This document shows positions 48,288-57,371 of a DNA stretch of 64,000 nucleotides, in pieces. Source of the stretch: Fibrobacter succinogenes. GTDB lineage: Bacteria; Fibrobacterota; Fibrobacteria; Fibrobacterales; Fibrobacteraceae. A program made the translations under genes and the position numbers. The stretch is taken from NCBI GenBank assembly GCA_902756345.1, contig CACVQR010000005.1, positions 1 through 64,000 of the forward strand, read 5' to 3'. The stretch's first letter is position 1; every line of letters starts with the position of its first letter. The notes below the pieces were generated by a model. That model had not been told where the DNA came from. It was given only the letters and a program-made list of their open reading frames with translations, and made no database searches.

Positions 48288-50018
48288 TTAATTTTTGTTC
48301 ATTTGCAATTCAAGCATCTTGCAGAACAGCCCGCCTTTCGCCTTGAGTTCAGCAGGGGAGCCGGTTTCGGCGATGCTTCCGTCTTGCAGAACCACGACCT
48401 TGTCGGCGTTTGCGATGGTACGCATGCGGTGCGCAATGATGATGACGGTTTTGCCCTTCACCAGCTGCGAAATGCCGCGCTGGATCTTGGATTCATTTTC
48501 TACGTCGAGGCTTGCGGTTGCTTCGTCGAGCAAGATAATCGGAGCGTCTTTCAACAGGGCGCGCGCAATGGAAATGCGCTGGCGTTCACCGCCCGAGAGT
48601 GTGTCGCCGTTTTCGCCGATGACGGTATCGTAACCCTGCGGCATCTTCTGCACGAATTCGTCGCAACCCGCAAGCTTTGCCACCTTCAAGATTTCTTCGT
48701 CGGTGGCTCCGCGCTTGCCGATACGAATGTTGTCCTTGATGCTTGTATTGAACAGTACCACGTCCTGGAAGACGATAGAGAAGTTCTTGAGGAGCGTTTC
48801 GGGGTCAATCTTACTGATATCCTGGCCACCGAGCGTTACCGTTCCGCCTTGAATGTCCCAGAATCGTGCGGCAATTTTGGCGGCGGTTGTCTTTCCGCTA
48901 CCGCTCGGCCCCACAAGTGCGGTGATTTCGCCCTGCTTTGCCGTGAACGAAACTTTTTTCAGGACTTGCTTGTTCTCGTTGTAATTGAAGTCGACATCCT
49001 TGAATTCGATATCGTAATTCTGTGGAACGAATGCCGTTACGTCTTCCTGAGGTTTCATCTGATCCATTTCGCGGAAACGGCGCAGGCGCACATTCACAAA
49101 GAAGAGCTCGGCGAGATTGTTGAACACCAAGAAAACCGGATTGTAGACCGTTGCCGCGCACACGATAAACACCAGATAGGTGAATACATCGATTTCGCCC
49201 TTGGTCCAGAGGCGAGCTCCTGTAATCAGCACCGTGGCAAGACCCATCTTGAGAATGCCCTGCGCCGAATTCAGGAACATGCCAACCTTGATATCGGAAT
49301 CCATCTGCGTTTTTTCGTATTTGATGCAGTCCTTGTCGAAATGGTCGAGGTAGGCGGCTTCGCCCGAGTAGGAACGGATTTCCTGCACGTTTTCGAGGCC
49401 TTCCTGGATGTCTTCCATGATTTCACGACGCGCATTGTAAGAACTCTGGAACCAGCGGTCCTGAATTTTCTTGGAAAGCGCAATGAGCAATGCTGCTGCG
49501 GGCACCACCCAGAAAAGCGCGATAGACATTTTCCAGTTGTAGCAGAACAGCATGATTCCGATTATGGTGACGCTCCCGATGGCGGCGAAAAGTTCCGGCA
49601 CCGCATGCGAGAAAATCATTTCGAGTGCGTTGCAATCGTCCATGATGGTCGAAGTCAAATCCGAAAGGTTCTTCTTGCCAAAGAAGGAGAGCGGCAACTT
49701 GCGGAGTTTTTCGGCAATCGAAACGCGGCGACGCATGCTTTCGTCGTACACGCTACTGTAAGTCGCGCTGTACGAGAACCTGTAAATGACAAGCATCACC
49801 ACAAACAGAATTACCGCAATGCCCACATAGAACCATGTCCCGTGCGGAGTCTTGCCGGCAAATTCACCAATGCCCATCTGCTCCATCAAAAAGTAAAAGA
49901 GCATCATCATCGGGAACATGAGCGAAACAAAGTGCAGGAATGTCCAGACGACGCCACGGACAAACGTGCGCGAGCCTTCTTCCGATAGAGCAAAAGTATT
50001 CTGAACCCACTTATACAT
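48288..50018 (-). CDS. ABC transporter, fused membrane-ATPase subunit 2
   Basis: The start MYKWVQNTF at 50018 has a strong AAGGAGGCG ribosome site. Six helices are followed by an ATPase domain with VGPSGSGKTTAAKIAARFW (Walker A), LSGGERQRISIARALLK (signature) and ILLDEATASLD (Walker B). It pairs with the upstream ABC gene (8-base overlap) as a heterodimer of the YbtP-YbtQ/IrtA-IrtB type, exporter-fold proteins that import siderophores. The AraC regulator upstream completes the usual set. Confidence 0.88.
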   Translation of the reverse strand: MYKWVQNTFALSEEGSRTFVRGVVWTFLHFVSLMFPMMMLFYFLMEQMGIGEFAGKTPHGTWFYVGIAVILFVVMLVIYRFSYSATYSSVYDESMRRRVSIAEKLRKLPLSFFGKKNLSDLTSTIMDDCNALEMIFSHAVPELFAAIGSVTIIGIMLFCYNWKMSIALFWVVPAAALLIALSKKIQDRWFQSSYNARREIMEDIQEGLENVQEIRSYSGEAAYLDHFDKDCIKYEKTQMDSDIKVGMFLNSAQGILKMGLATVLITGARLWTKGEIDVFTYLVFIVCAATVYNPVFLVFNNLAELFFVNVRLRRFREMDQMKPQEDVTAFVPQNYDIEFKDVDFNYNENKQVLKKVSFTAKQGEITALVGPSGSGKTTAAKIAARFWDIQGGTVTLGGQDISKIDPETLLKNFSIVFQDVVLFNTSIKDNIRIGKRGATDEEILKVAKLAGCDEFVQKMPQGYDTVIGENGDTLSGGERQRISIARALLKDAPIILLDEATASLDVENESKIQRGISQLVKGKTVIIIAHRMRTIANADKVVVLQDGSIAETGSPAELKAKGGLFCKMLELQMNKN

Positions 50019-51795
50019 TTTCGCCTCCTTCATTATCCTTGGAATTGTCGAGGGTCCATGTGACAGACTGCTGGTATTCGGCCCACATCTTGGCATAAAT
50101 GCCGTTCTTTTCAAGTAATTCGCTGTGCGTTCCGCGTTCAGCGATTTCGCCATCTTCCACAACGATAATCTGGTCGGCGTTCACCACGCTTGTAAGCCTG
50201 TGGGCGATCATCAGAACGGTCTTGCCTGCGGCCAGTTTGTGCAAAGCTTCTTGAATCAGGCGTTCATTTTCGGGGTCTGCAAAGGCGGTCGCTTCGTCGA
50301 GCACAACGATGGGGGCGTTCTTCAAGATGGCGCGCGCAAGCACCACTCGCTGCTGCTCGCCACCCGAAAGGTAGGTTCCCTTGCTCCCGATAACGGTATC
50401 AATACCGCCGGGCAACTTGTCGATGATTTCGCGGCACTGCGCAAGATCGAGCGCCTTGTTTACTTGCTCGAGAGTCGCGTCGGGCATGCCGTAGCGAACG
50501 TTGTCCAGAATGCTCATCTTGAAAAGTCGCGTATTCTGGAATACAAACGAAACGTTCTTCATCAGTTCCTTCGGGTCAATCTGCTTTACGGGAACACCGC
50601 CAATGGTAATCTCGCCGCTATCGACATCGAAGAATCGCGGCAGGAGTTTTGCAATCGTACTCTTGCCGCCACCCGAAGGCCCGACAAGTGCTACCGTATG
50701 GCCCGCCGGTACCGTGAGTGAGATGTCGCTCAGTACCTGCTTGTTGGTGTCGGGATAGGTGAAGTTCACGTTCCGGAATTCTACATCGAACTTTTGCATC
50801 GGTACGGGATTTTCACAAACTTCTAAATCCTTGGTGCGTGCAATATCGTTGATGCGGTCAATGGCAAGCCCCGCCTGGTTCGTAGCGTTGCTTAGGTACA
50901 TGCTGCGCATGACGCACTGCGAAAACAGCGGCGTCACCAGCACGTAAATCATCATGTTCACGATGGTGAGTTTTACATCGCCGTCGTTACCGATAATGAG
51001 CGCTGCCGTCGGTACCAGGAACAGTACGAAGCCGTTCACGAGGGCCGTGTAGATGCAGTAAGGAACTTTCCAATTGTCGGAATAGGCTGTCACCATCTTG
51101 TGGTAGGTCGCGATGCTGTTGTAGAAACTCTTGAATGAAAAAATGGTCTGCTGGAAAACCTTGACTACGGGAATCCCGCGCACGTATTCCACCGCTTCGG
51201 AGTTCATCTCTTCGAGGGCCTGCATGTAGCGTTCCATGAACTTGGTTCCCCTACGGCCAAGGGTGCCTAAAATGAACATGGCGTAGGCGATAGGCACCAA
51301 AGAGGCGAGGCCAAGTCGCCAGTCAAAGCTGAACATCATCACGAGCGCCACGACGGGAATCAAGATTGTGCCCGAAATGTCGGGCATCTGGTGCGCAATG
51401 AAGGTGTGCGTAATCGCGGCGTTGTCGTCAATAATCTTGCGGAGTTTGCCGGTCGGGTTCTTGTCGAAAAATCCGAGAGGTGCACTCATCAGTTTTTTCA
51501 TGGCAAACCGACGCAGGTCTCCTTCGAGCCTGAACGCGACCAAGTGCGAGCAGGCGAGGGCCGCAAAGTAGAGCAGAACGCTTGCGACCGAGGCGAGAAC
51601 CGCTCCGATGGAGTAGTCAAAAATCTTGATGTTCGTCATGTCACCGCCAGAGATAACCTCGCGGACAATCAGCCACATCAGTAAAAACGGCACGAGCCCT
51701 GCGATGGCGCTCAATGCCGAGAGAATCAATGCTAGCGGGAACAGCGGTTTTCGCGAACCCATGTAAGCGTAGAGTTTAGAGAATGTCTTTTTCAT
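50011..51795 (-). CDS. ABC transporter, fused membrane-ATPase subunit 1
   Basis: The 594-aa protein has six helices and an ATPase domain with VGPSGGGKSTIAKLLPRFF, LSGGEQQRVVLARAILK and VVLDEATAFADPEN. It is the first ABC gene after the AraC regulator (start 3 bases before the AraC gene stop region). With the next gene it forms a YbtPQ/IrtAB-like pair. Substrate assignment to a metal-siderophore is inference from neighbours. Confidence 0.88.
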   Translation of the reverse strand: MKKTFSKLYAYMGSRKPLFPLALILSALSAIAGLVPFLLMWLIVREVISGGDMTNIKIFDYSIGAVLASVASVLLYFAALACSHLVAFRLEGDLRRFAMKKLMSAPLGFFDKNPTGKLRKIIDDNAAITHTFIAHQMPDISGTILIPVVALVMMFSFDWRLGLASLVPIAYAMFILGTLGRRGTKFMERYMQALEEMNSEAVEYVRGIPVVKVFQQTIFSFKSFYNSIATYHKMVTAYSDNWKVPYCIYTALVNGFVLFLVPTAALIIGNDGDVKLTIVNMMIYVLVTPLFSQCVMRSMYLSNATNQAGLAIDRINDIARTKDLEVCENPVPMQKFDVEFRNVNFTYPDTNKQVLSDISLTVPAGHTVALVGPSGGGKSTIAKLLPRFFDVDSGEITIGGVPVKQIDPKELMKNVSFVFQNTRLFKMSILDNVRYGMPDATLEQVNKALDLAQCREIIDKLPGGIDTVIGSKGTYLSGGEQQRVVLARAILKNAPIVVLDEATAFADPENERLIQEALHKLAAGKTVLMIAHRLTSVVNADQIIVVEDGEIAERGTHSELLEKNGIYAKMWAEYQQSVTWTLDNSKDNEGGENV

Positions 51796-51797
51796 AA

Positions 51798-52634
51798 TTA
51801 TGCGACGTTTGTCATCCTGTATTTTTTCCGGTATTCCTTCGGGGTCATGCCCATCACATTCTGGAAGGCGTGGGCGAACTTGCTCCCGTTATTGTAACCG
51901 ACTTCACCTGCGATCTCGAGAATCCCGCGGTCGCACTCGCGAAGTTGCTTGGCAGCCAGTTTCATGCGCTCGCGGCGAGCGTAAGTGAATACCGGCAAAC
52001 CGAACACGTTCTTGAAGCAGAGTTTCATTGCGGTAGGCGGCATGTCAAACTTGTCGGAAAGTTCCTCGATGGTAAAATGGCTGTCCATGTTTTCGCAGAT
52101 AAACGAACGGATGCAGTAGATTTTTTCAATTTGCATCGAAGATAAATTGCATTCGCGGCAAATGGATTCTCGCTGTGTATCAAGATTCTTCAGGGTGAGC
52201 AAAAGTTCCAAAATGGCGAGCCTGCCGTATTCCGCCTGCAAGTTCTTAGACTTGTTATCGACTTTTTCGAAGGCGCTAGCGACTTCTTCCTTGGTGTGGA
52301 CGATAAACGGTCGGCCCGGTCGGCACATTTTCTGTGCGAGCATCTTGATGTCAATCAAAAATCCTGCAAAATGTTCGCGGATGTACCTTATCGATTCTTC
52401 AAAGAACAAAATGCGGTCGCCGCAGTAATCGGCAGAACGCGTCAGCGCTCCCGAAGTCCATGCGTCGTAAACCAGCATTTCTCCTGCCTTCAGCTGATTG
52501 CAGGGGAGTGCTCCGCCGGCCCAGCTGATTTGCCCCTTTCGGCAAAATTCAAGAACCAGGAGCGGATCCCTTTCAAGCGTTGTATGGTAGCACCCGACTT
52601 TGTGCAACCATTTAATTCCGTTAATGTTCAACAT
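51798..52634 (-). CDS. AraC-family regulator
   Basis: The 278-aa protein has an N-terminal sensing domain and the C-terminal pair of helix-turn-helix units (TIEELSDKFDMPPTAMKLCFKN and GILEIAGEVGYNNGSKFAHAFQ followed by GMTPKEYRKKY). YbtA-like AraC proteins activate siderophore genes when the metal-siderophore is bound. It directly precedes the two ABC genes. Its promoter has TTGACG and TAGATT 17 bases apart inside the divergent region. Confidence 0.88.
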   Translation of the reverse strand: MLNINGIKWLHKVGCYHTTLERDPLLVLEFCRKGQISWAGGALPCNQLKAGEMLVYDAWTSGALTRSADYCGDRILFFEESIRYIREHFAGFLIDIKMLAQKMCRPGRPFIVHTKEEVASAFEKVDNKSKNLQAEYGRLAILELLLTLKNLDTQRESICRECNLSSMQIEKIYCIRSFICENMDSHFTIEELSDKFDMPPTAMKLCFKNVFGLPVFTYARRERMKLAAKQLRECDRGILEIAGEVGYNNGSKFAHAFQNVMGMTPKEYRKKYRMTNVA

Positions 52635-52718
52635 ATTTCCCTCAAAAATCTCTTTAAACCGGCTTTGTTAGTCTAGTCTTAAAAAGTAAGCTAAATCTAA
52701 TTAGTAAACAAAACTTCG

Positions 52719-52735
52719 TCAAGGCTAATTTTGTT
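52719..52735 (-). promoter_or_regulatory. Shared 17-bp element ACAAAATTAGCCTTGAC (copy 2)
   Basis: Identical to 48286-48270 (minus strand). Here it runs directly into the -35 box TTGACG of the AraC promoter. It is a possible operator for the AraC protein. Confidence 0.55.
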
Positions 52736-52868
52736 TTGAGCTTATCATATTTTGAATACGATTCCGTCTAAATGGATTGAAAAATGACTAAATGGAATTA
52801 AATGGTGGCCTAACATTGATAAAATGAAGTTTTTGGCTTTATAATCCAATTGGATTTTTTCATTCCTT

Positions 52869-52903
52869 TTTGGAGTAGAACGCCCCAAAAATCATTTCTA
52901 AAA
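52869..52903 (+). promoter_or_regulatory. TTTGGAGTAGAA promoter of the XusB-like gene
   Basis: TTTGGAGTAGAA at 52869-52880 and CTAAAA at 52898-52903 keep the 17-base spacing. The ATG lies 54 bases further. Confidence 0.7.
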
Positions 52904-52957
52904 TGCTCCGCAAAATTAACAAACGCGGTTTTTCCGCATCAATTTCAAGGAGTATTT

Positions 52958-54298
52958 ATGAAAAAAAGATTCTTGGCGGCGCTCATTGTGTCGCTCGGTA
53001 TGCTGGTTGCTTGCGACGATTCTTCTTCGGCAAGCTCTGAAAACGACAAGGAACTTTCTAGTTCTTCGACCGAAAAGTCCGGCAACAGCAAGGACAAGTC
53101 CAGTAGCAGTAAGGGCAAGTCCAGCAGCAGCGAGGCGAAGTCTAGCGATAGCAAGGATAATTCCAGCAGTTCCAAGAAGGAAGAAAAAGGCGAATACAAA
53201 CGCGAATTTGCAACTTCGATTGCCTCGGGCGAAACGATGTTCATCGGCACGATGTCGCTGGACCATACAGATGATATCGGCACCGACTATATCGAAGTCG
53301 GAACCCGCGCAGGCGTTGTCTATTACGACAATTCCCTGTTCATTGCCGACCTTGATGTGGGAACCATTGCACGCTACAGTCTCGATGCAAACAACAAGAT
53401 TGGTAGCAAGACGGCTGAACTTTCGCTTGCTGGCGCATGGGCGAACCACATTTACTTCGTGAATGAAGAAAAAGCCTACTTGGGCGGCATGCTTGACTCG
53501 CTGCTCATCATCAACCCGAAGACCATGAAGCGCACGGGCGCGATTGACCTGTCCAAATACAAGAACAAGGACGCTCTCGTGGTGAGCCCGGGTACAGGCG
53601 TAATCGTGGACGGTCGGCTCTATGTTGGCCTGTTGCAGAACGTGAGCGACTATGCTACCGGTAATACCGCTCAGGTTGCCATCATTGACATCAAAAAGGA
53701 TTCCGTGATTGCCGTGGCTGAAGATGACCGCGTTGCTGCTGTGGGCTCTCTTGACGACTCTCAGAATCAGGCTTTCATCGTCGCTGATGGCTACATTTAC
53801 TGCTACAGTAACGCCTCCTGGGGCTACGCTCCGGGCCAGGTTGATGGCTTCCTGCGTATCAAGGTGGGTGAAACCAAGTTCGATAAGGATTATGCTTGGC
53901 TCGTAACCAAGGACGTCGCTATCGATGATGTTACCAAGAAAGGTAACTTCAAGTACCTGAGCCCCACTACCTACGCGAATGGAACTAAGGTTTATGCATT
54001 CTTGAACGTGATGGTGGACCTGCAGCAGGTTTGGACTGATATGGATAGCTACCACAATAACACTTGCAAGCCGGTGGAAATCGATCTTGCCAAGAAGACC
54101 ATGAAGGCTCTCCCGATTGGTTACTCTTCTAGCTGGGCTAGCTACGGCAAGTACATTGATGAAGACGGTACCGTGATTTTTGCTGTGTCTACCGAAGAAG
54201 ACGGCAATGCCTACTTCCGTTATGACCCGAAGACCGGAAAGGCTAAAAAGATTGCTACAGTGGAACCGATTCCGATGTGGCTTGTCCCGCTCAAGTAA
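52958..54298 (+). CDS. XusB-like (DUF4374-like) surface lipoprotein, possible siderophore binder
   Basis: The start MKKRFLAALIVSLGMLVAC follows AAGGAG and ends in a lipobox with Cys19. A Ser/Lys stalk (residues about 20-75) is followed by about 370 residues of repeated beta strands (GVVYYDNSLFIADL, HIYFVNEEKAYLGG, DGRLYVGLLQN, YIYCYSNASW) that suggest a beta-propeller. This layout resembles DUF4374 lipoproteins such as XusB of Bacteroides, which captures ferric siderophores for a TonB receptor. The next gene is a TonB-dependent receptor and the divergent operon encodes a siderophore-type ABC pair. The assignment is inference. Confidence 0.72.
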   Translation: MKKRFLAALIVSLGMLVACDDSSSASSENDKELSSSSTEKSGNSKDKSSSSKGKSSSSEAKSSDSKDNSSSSKKEEKGEYKREFATSIASGETMFIGTMSLDHTDDIGTDYIEVGTRAGVVYYDNSLFIADLDVGTIARYSLDANNKIGSKTAELSLAGAWANHIYFVNEEKAYLGGMLDSLLIINPKTMKRTGAIDLSKYKNKDALVVSPGTGVIVDGRLYVGLLQNVSDYATGNTAQVAIIDIKKDSVIAVAEDDRVAAVGSLDDSQNQAFIVADGYIYCYSNASWGYAPGQVDGFLRIKVGETKFDKDYAWLVTKDVAIDDVTKKGNFKYLSPTTYANGTKVYAFLNVMVDLQQVWTDMDSYHNNTCKPVEIDLAKKTMKALPIGYSSSWASYGKYIDEDGTVIFAVSTEEDGNAYFRYDPKTGKAKKIATVEPIPMWLVPLK

Positions 54299-54345
54299 GC
54301 AAAAGAATCTCCATAAACCCTCAATATCCTCATAAACACAAACTT

Positions 54346-54378
54346 CCGTTCTTGCTCAAGCAAGGGCGGATTTTTTTT
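54346..54378 (+). terminator. Terminator of the XusB-like gene
   Basis: CCGTTCTTGC and GCAAGGGCGG pair (two G-U pairs) around TCAA, followed by ATTTTTTTT. It separates the lipoprotein from the receptor, which has its own promoter. Confidence 0.8.
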
Positions 54379-54427
54379 GATTCGCAAATTCAAAATTCAA
54401 AAAGCTATTCGGATTTTCAAAGACCCG

Positions 54428-54462
54428 TTTGGAGTAGAAAATTAGTCTGAAAATTGCTTAAT
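54428..54462 (+). promoter_or_regulatory. TTTGGAGTAGAA promoter of the TonB-dependent receptor
   Basis: The 12-bp element at 54428-54439 is followed at the usual spacing by CTTAAT (54457-54462). Only 9 bases separate this from the ATG, so the transcript may be leaderless. Confidence 0.72.
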
Positions 54463-54471
54463 TGCGCTGCG

Positions 54472-56730
54472 ATGAAAAAGATGATTTTTTATAAGGCGGC
54501 AACGCTTGCCCTTATATTTGCAACGGTTGGTGCGGTTTCGGCCCGTGCCCAAGATGATGAAATTACCTCGATAGACGATTTTCTTGAAGAATCTGCTCCG
54601 GAAAGTAATGCGGCAACTGACAACGCAAACAGCGCGACGGCGCAATCAGGTACTCCCGTAGCCAATGCATCGGGTGTTACGCAGCTGGATGAGCTCTCGG
54701 TGGAATCTGAAATCGAGGCGGAACAGGCGAAACAGGCCAAAAAGGCGGAATCGGTTGCCACGATTGATGCTGCCGAAATGCAGAATACGAGCAAGACTGT
54801 CTCGAAGGCGATAAATTCCGCTTCGGGCGTGAAAGTGCGCAAGTCGGGCGGCATGGGTAGCGAAGGCAAGGTCAACATTCGCGGCATGGAAGGCAAGAAT
54901 ATCAAGGTGCTGGTAAACGGTGTCCCTGTCGAGACGCAGGGCAACTTGGGCCTTGACGATATTCCTATTGACCAGATTGCCGATATCGAAGTTTACAAGG
55001 GTTATGTTCCGGCGCGTTTTGCGACAGATGGCGCTGGCGGTGCTATCAATATCATCACCAAGAAACGCCCTGCCAATTCGATTGATGCTTCTTACAGCCT
55101 TTCGAGTTTTAATACGCACAAGGCTTCTGTTACTGCAAGCCACCTGATTGATAGCATTGCGGGTGGTGTTGGCCTAGAAGTGGGTGTTTCGGGCTACTTT
55201 AATCATTCCGATAATGATTACAAGTTTACTTCGCCTTACATGAAAAGCTCGACAGGTAAAGATACGAGCGTCGTTCGCGATCACGACCATTACACCTCTT
55301 ACAATGTACAGGCCTTTGCGAACTTGATGAATGCCTGGTTCGACCAGGTTTCGCTTGGTGCAAGCTACGGTGCGTTCGATAAGGAAATTCAAGGCGAAAC
55401 GAACCGCATTGTTGAAGCGACTGCCGAAGGGTATAATTTAGGCGCTATATTCGGACTCGATAAGAAGAATTTGTTTGTAAAAGACTTGAATTTCGGCAAT
55501 CATTTTTCGTTTGGATACAATGAAAACAAGGTTATTGACACGAGTCGTGTCCATTGCCGCAACTGGTATAGTTGCGATACCGCCAAAAAGAATGTGGGCG
55601 AAATTTCTTCGATGGGACTTCCGAAATTCCGCACTGTGCAGGCGTACGATTTCAATAATTTACTGAATCTGGATTATCAGTTCTTTAAGAATCAATTTAT
55701 TTACTGGAATACGCTTTTCCGGTATCACAAGGAAGATCCTGAAGATGACTTGGGTTCCGAAATGGTCGGTTTCAATACGGCAGGCTATCCTGGCAAGACA
55801 ATTTCGGTGACGACGGGGCTTTCGCTTGAAGATAATTTCTTTGATTCGAGACTCCAGAACCTATTGGGTTTCAAGTTCCATTACATGAAGGCTGAAATTT
55901 CAAATACTTCTACAAGTATGATACAGCAGGCCAAATTAGAAACGAACGATTATACGGACTTTAGCTACGATGAAAGCTTGATGTTCCGGATTGTAAAACC
56001 GCTTGCGGTCAAGGGCTCTTACCAGCATGCGGTACGTCTGCCCACGCCTGATGAACTCTTTGGCGATGGAATCCGCGTGAGTGCTGCGACAAACCTCAAG
56101 CCCGAAGAAGCGGACAATTTTAACGTAGGCCTGTCTCTTGATTTGCAAGAAATTCCGCTGTTTGCGCGGTTCCGATTTGATGGCGACGTTTTCTATTCCT
56201 ATTACAAGAACCGCATTCACTATATGAGCGCTTCTCAGATGTCGGTGCCGTATTTCAACATGGACCCGATTCGCGGCTGGGGCTACGAGGGCGATGTGAA
56301 ACTTGATGTGAATGAATGGGTGTTGCTTGGAACGAACTGGACTTTCCAGGATTTGCGCAACATAGATTACAATGCGAAGCAGGGTATTCTTGAAGATGCG
56401 ATTATCCCGAACATTCCGCGATTCTTCATGAACTACCTCGCTGAATTCCACATGGGCGATATATTCAATAAGAACGATTTTGTCAAGTTCTGGTGGGCTG
56501 CTAACTACACCGATGAATATTATTACGGTTGGAAAATCAGTTCTCGCCAGAGCCGGAAAATAGACGCCTCGTTCACGCAGGATTTGGGTATTGAATATTC
56601 CGTGTGGGAAAACAAACTCGCTTGGAGCTTTGAAGTCGATAACTTTATGGACGAAACCGTTTACGACAAGTATGGAGAATCTAAACCGGGACGCACCTTC
56701 GCAACCAAGATTAGATACAGTTTCAGATAG
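54472..56730 (+). CDS. TonB-dependent outer-membrane receptor
   Basis: The 752-aa protein has a signal peptide (KKMIFYKAATLALIF to ARA), an acidic/Ala stretch, a TonB-box-like VTQLDELSVES, and the plug domain (ASGVKVRKSGGMGSEGKVNI, RGMEGKNIKVLVNGVPVET, FATDGAGGAINIITK). The 22-strand barrel follows and ends with aromatic KIRYSFR. It probably takes up a metal chelate with the adjacent lipoprotein, energised by TonB-ExbBD at 33142-34854. No ribosome site precedes the ATG. Confidence 0.92.
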   Translation: MKKMIFYKAATLALIFATVGAVSARAQDDEITSIDDFLEESAPESNAATDNANSATAQSGTPVANASGVTQLDELSVESEIEAEQAKQAKKAESVATIDAAEMQNTSKTVSKAINSASGVKVRKSGGMGSEGKVNIRGMEGKNIKVLVNGVPVETQGNLGLDDIPIDQIADIEVYKGYVPARFATDGAGGAINIITKKRPANSIDASYSLSSFNTHKASVTASHLIDSIAGGVGLEVGVSGYFNHSDNDYKFTSPYMKSSTGKDTSVVRDHDHYTSYNVQAFANLMNAWFDQVSLGASYGAFDKEIQGETNRIVEATAEGYNLGAIFGLDKKNLFVKDLNFGNHFSFGYNENKVIDTSRVHCRNWYSCDTAKKNVGEISSMGLPKFRTVQAYDFNNLLNLDYQFFKNQFIYWNTLFRYHKEDPEDDLGSEMVGFNTAGYPGKTISVTTGLSLEDNFFDSRLQNLLGFKFHYMKAEISNTSTSMIQQAKLETNDYTDFSYDESLMFRIVKPLAVKGSYQHAVRLPTPDELFGDGIRVSAATNLKPEEADNFNVGLSLDLQEIPLFARFRFDGDVFYSYYKNRIHYMSASQMSVPYFNMDPIRGWGYEGDVKLDVNEWVLLGTNWTFQDLRNIDYNAKQGILEDAIIPNIPRFFMNYLAEFHMGDIFNKNDFVKFWWAANYTDEYYYGWKISSRQSRKIDASFTQDLGIEYSVWENKLAWSFEVDNFMDETVYDKYGESKPGRTFATKIRYSFR

Positions 56731-56976
56731 TTGATTCTAACTAAGTTGTGTTGCTGCTAACTAAGTTTCAAGTTTTCAACTAAATTTCAAATTTGCAACA
56801 ATGTTAGTCGCTCGGAAAGCTTATGGGACCTGGGCTTGAAGTCTGTTTGTTAGTTTGTATGTAAGTTGTTTTTTGGTAAAAATTTAGATAGATTATTAAG
56901 CAAAGAACAACAAAGCTTTAATGGTGATCCCCGCCTTCGCGGGGATGACATTAGGGCGGAACAAAAGGAGTAAGCT

Positions 56977-57198
56977 ATGTCCGTATGGAAAAATGAAAAG
57001 TTCTGGTGTGTGGTGGCCGGTGTCGTTGGCCCGGCTATCATCAAGAAGATTCTCAAGGCTCCCAAAACCCGCGAATATGCCGTCAAGGGACTTGCCGAAG
57101 GCATGAAGATTACCGCCGACGCCAAGGCCGCCTTCCAGGATATGAAGGACCAGGCTGCCGACATCTGCAACGACGCAAAGAAAGAAGCAGGTAAGTAA
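56977..57198 (+). CDS. DUF6110-like small protein
   Basis: A 73-aa protein with KFWCVVAGVVGPAIIKKIL, a short hydrophobic N-terminal segment, and a charged helical tail with KGLAEGMKITADAKAAFQD. Small DUF6110-type proteins commonly precede P1B ATPases of the kind encoded next. The start follows AAAAGGAG. Its role with the ATPase is unknown. Confidence 0.7.
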   Translation: MSVWKNEKFWCVVAGVVGPAIIKKILKAPKTREYAVKGLAEGMKITADAKAAFQDMKDQAADICNDAKKEAGK

Positions 57199-57371
57199 GC
57201 ATTGCTATGAGGTCGGTCGCCTTCGGCTCCCTTTGAGCATTGAGTTCGCCCTGCAATAGCAGGGCTTTGAGCAAATCAAGGCAACGGAGTTGCAATTGCA
57301 AGACTCAAGGGGCGTAAGCCCGAGCTCATACCCCATACCTCATACCTCAAACCTAAAATCCCTGTTTTATT
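57199..57371. repeat. Intergenic repeat strings with small hairpins
   Basis: It contains the hairpin GCCCTGCAATAGCAGGGC and a CATACCTCATACCTCAAACC word string just before the ATPase gene. No ribosome site of standard form precedes the ATPase ATG. Confidence 0.4.

Larger units (their letters stand above)
52635..52957. promoter_or_regulatory. Divergent control region (323 bp, no gene)
   Basis: On the minus side: TTGACG (52722-52717) and TAGATT (52699-52694) for the AraC-ABC operon, preceded by the shared 17-bp element. On the plus side: TTTGGAGTAGAA (52869-52880) with CTAAAA at 52898, for the XusB-like lipoprotein. Between them lies AT-rich sequence including the words AAATGGATTGAAAAATGAC and AAATGGAATTAAATGG. 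No ORF of interest is seen. Confidence 0.7.

Noticed and set aside
48261-49988. 575-aa plus-strand frame opposite the ABC gene
   Set aside because: It is a mirror frame. The ABC ATPase motifs on the minus strand are complete.
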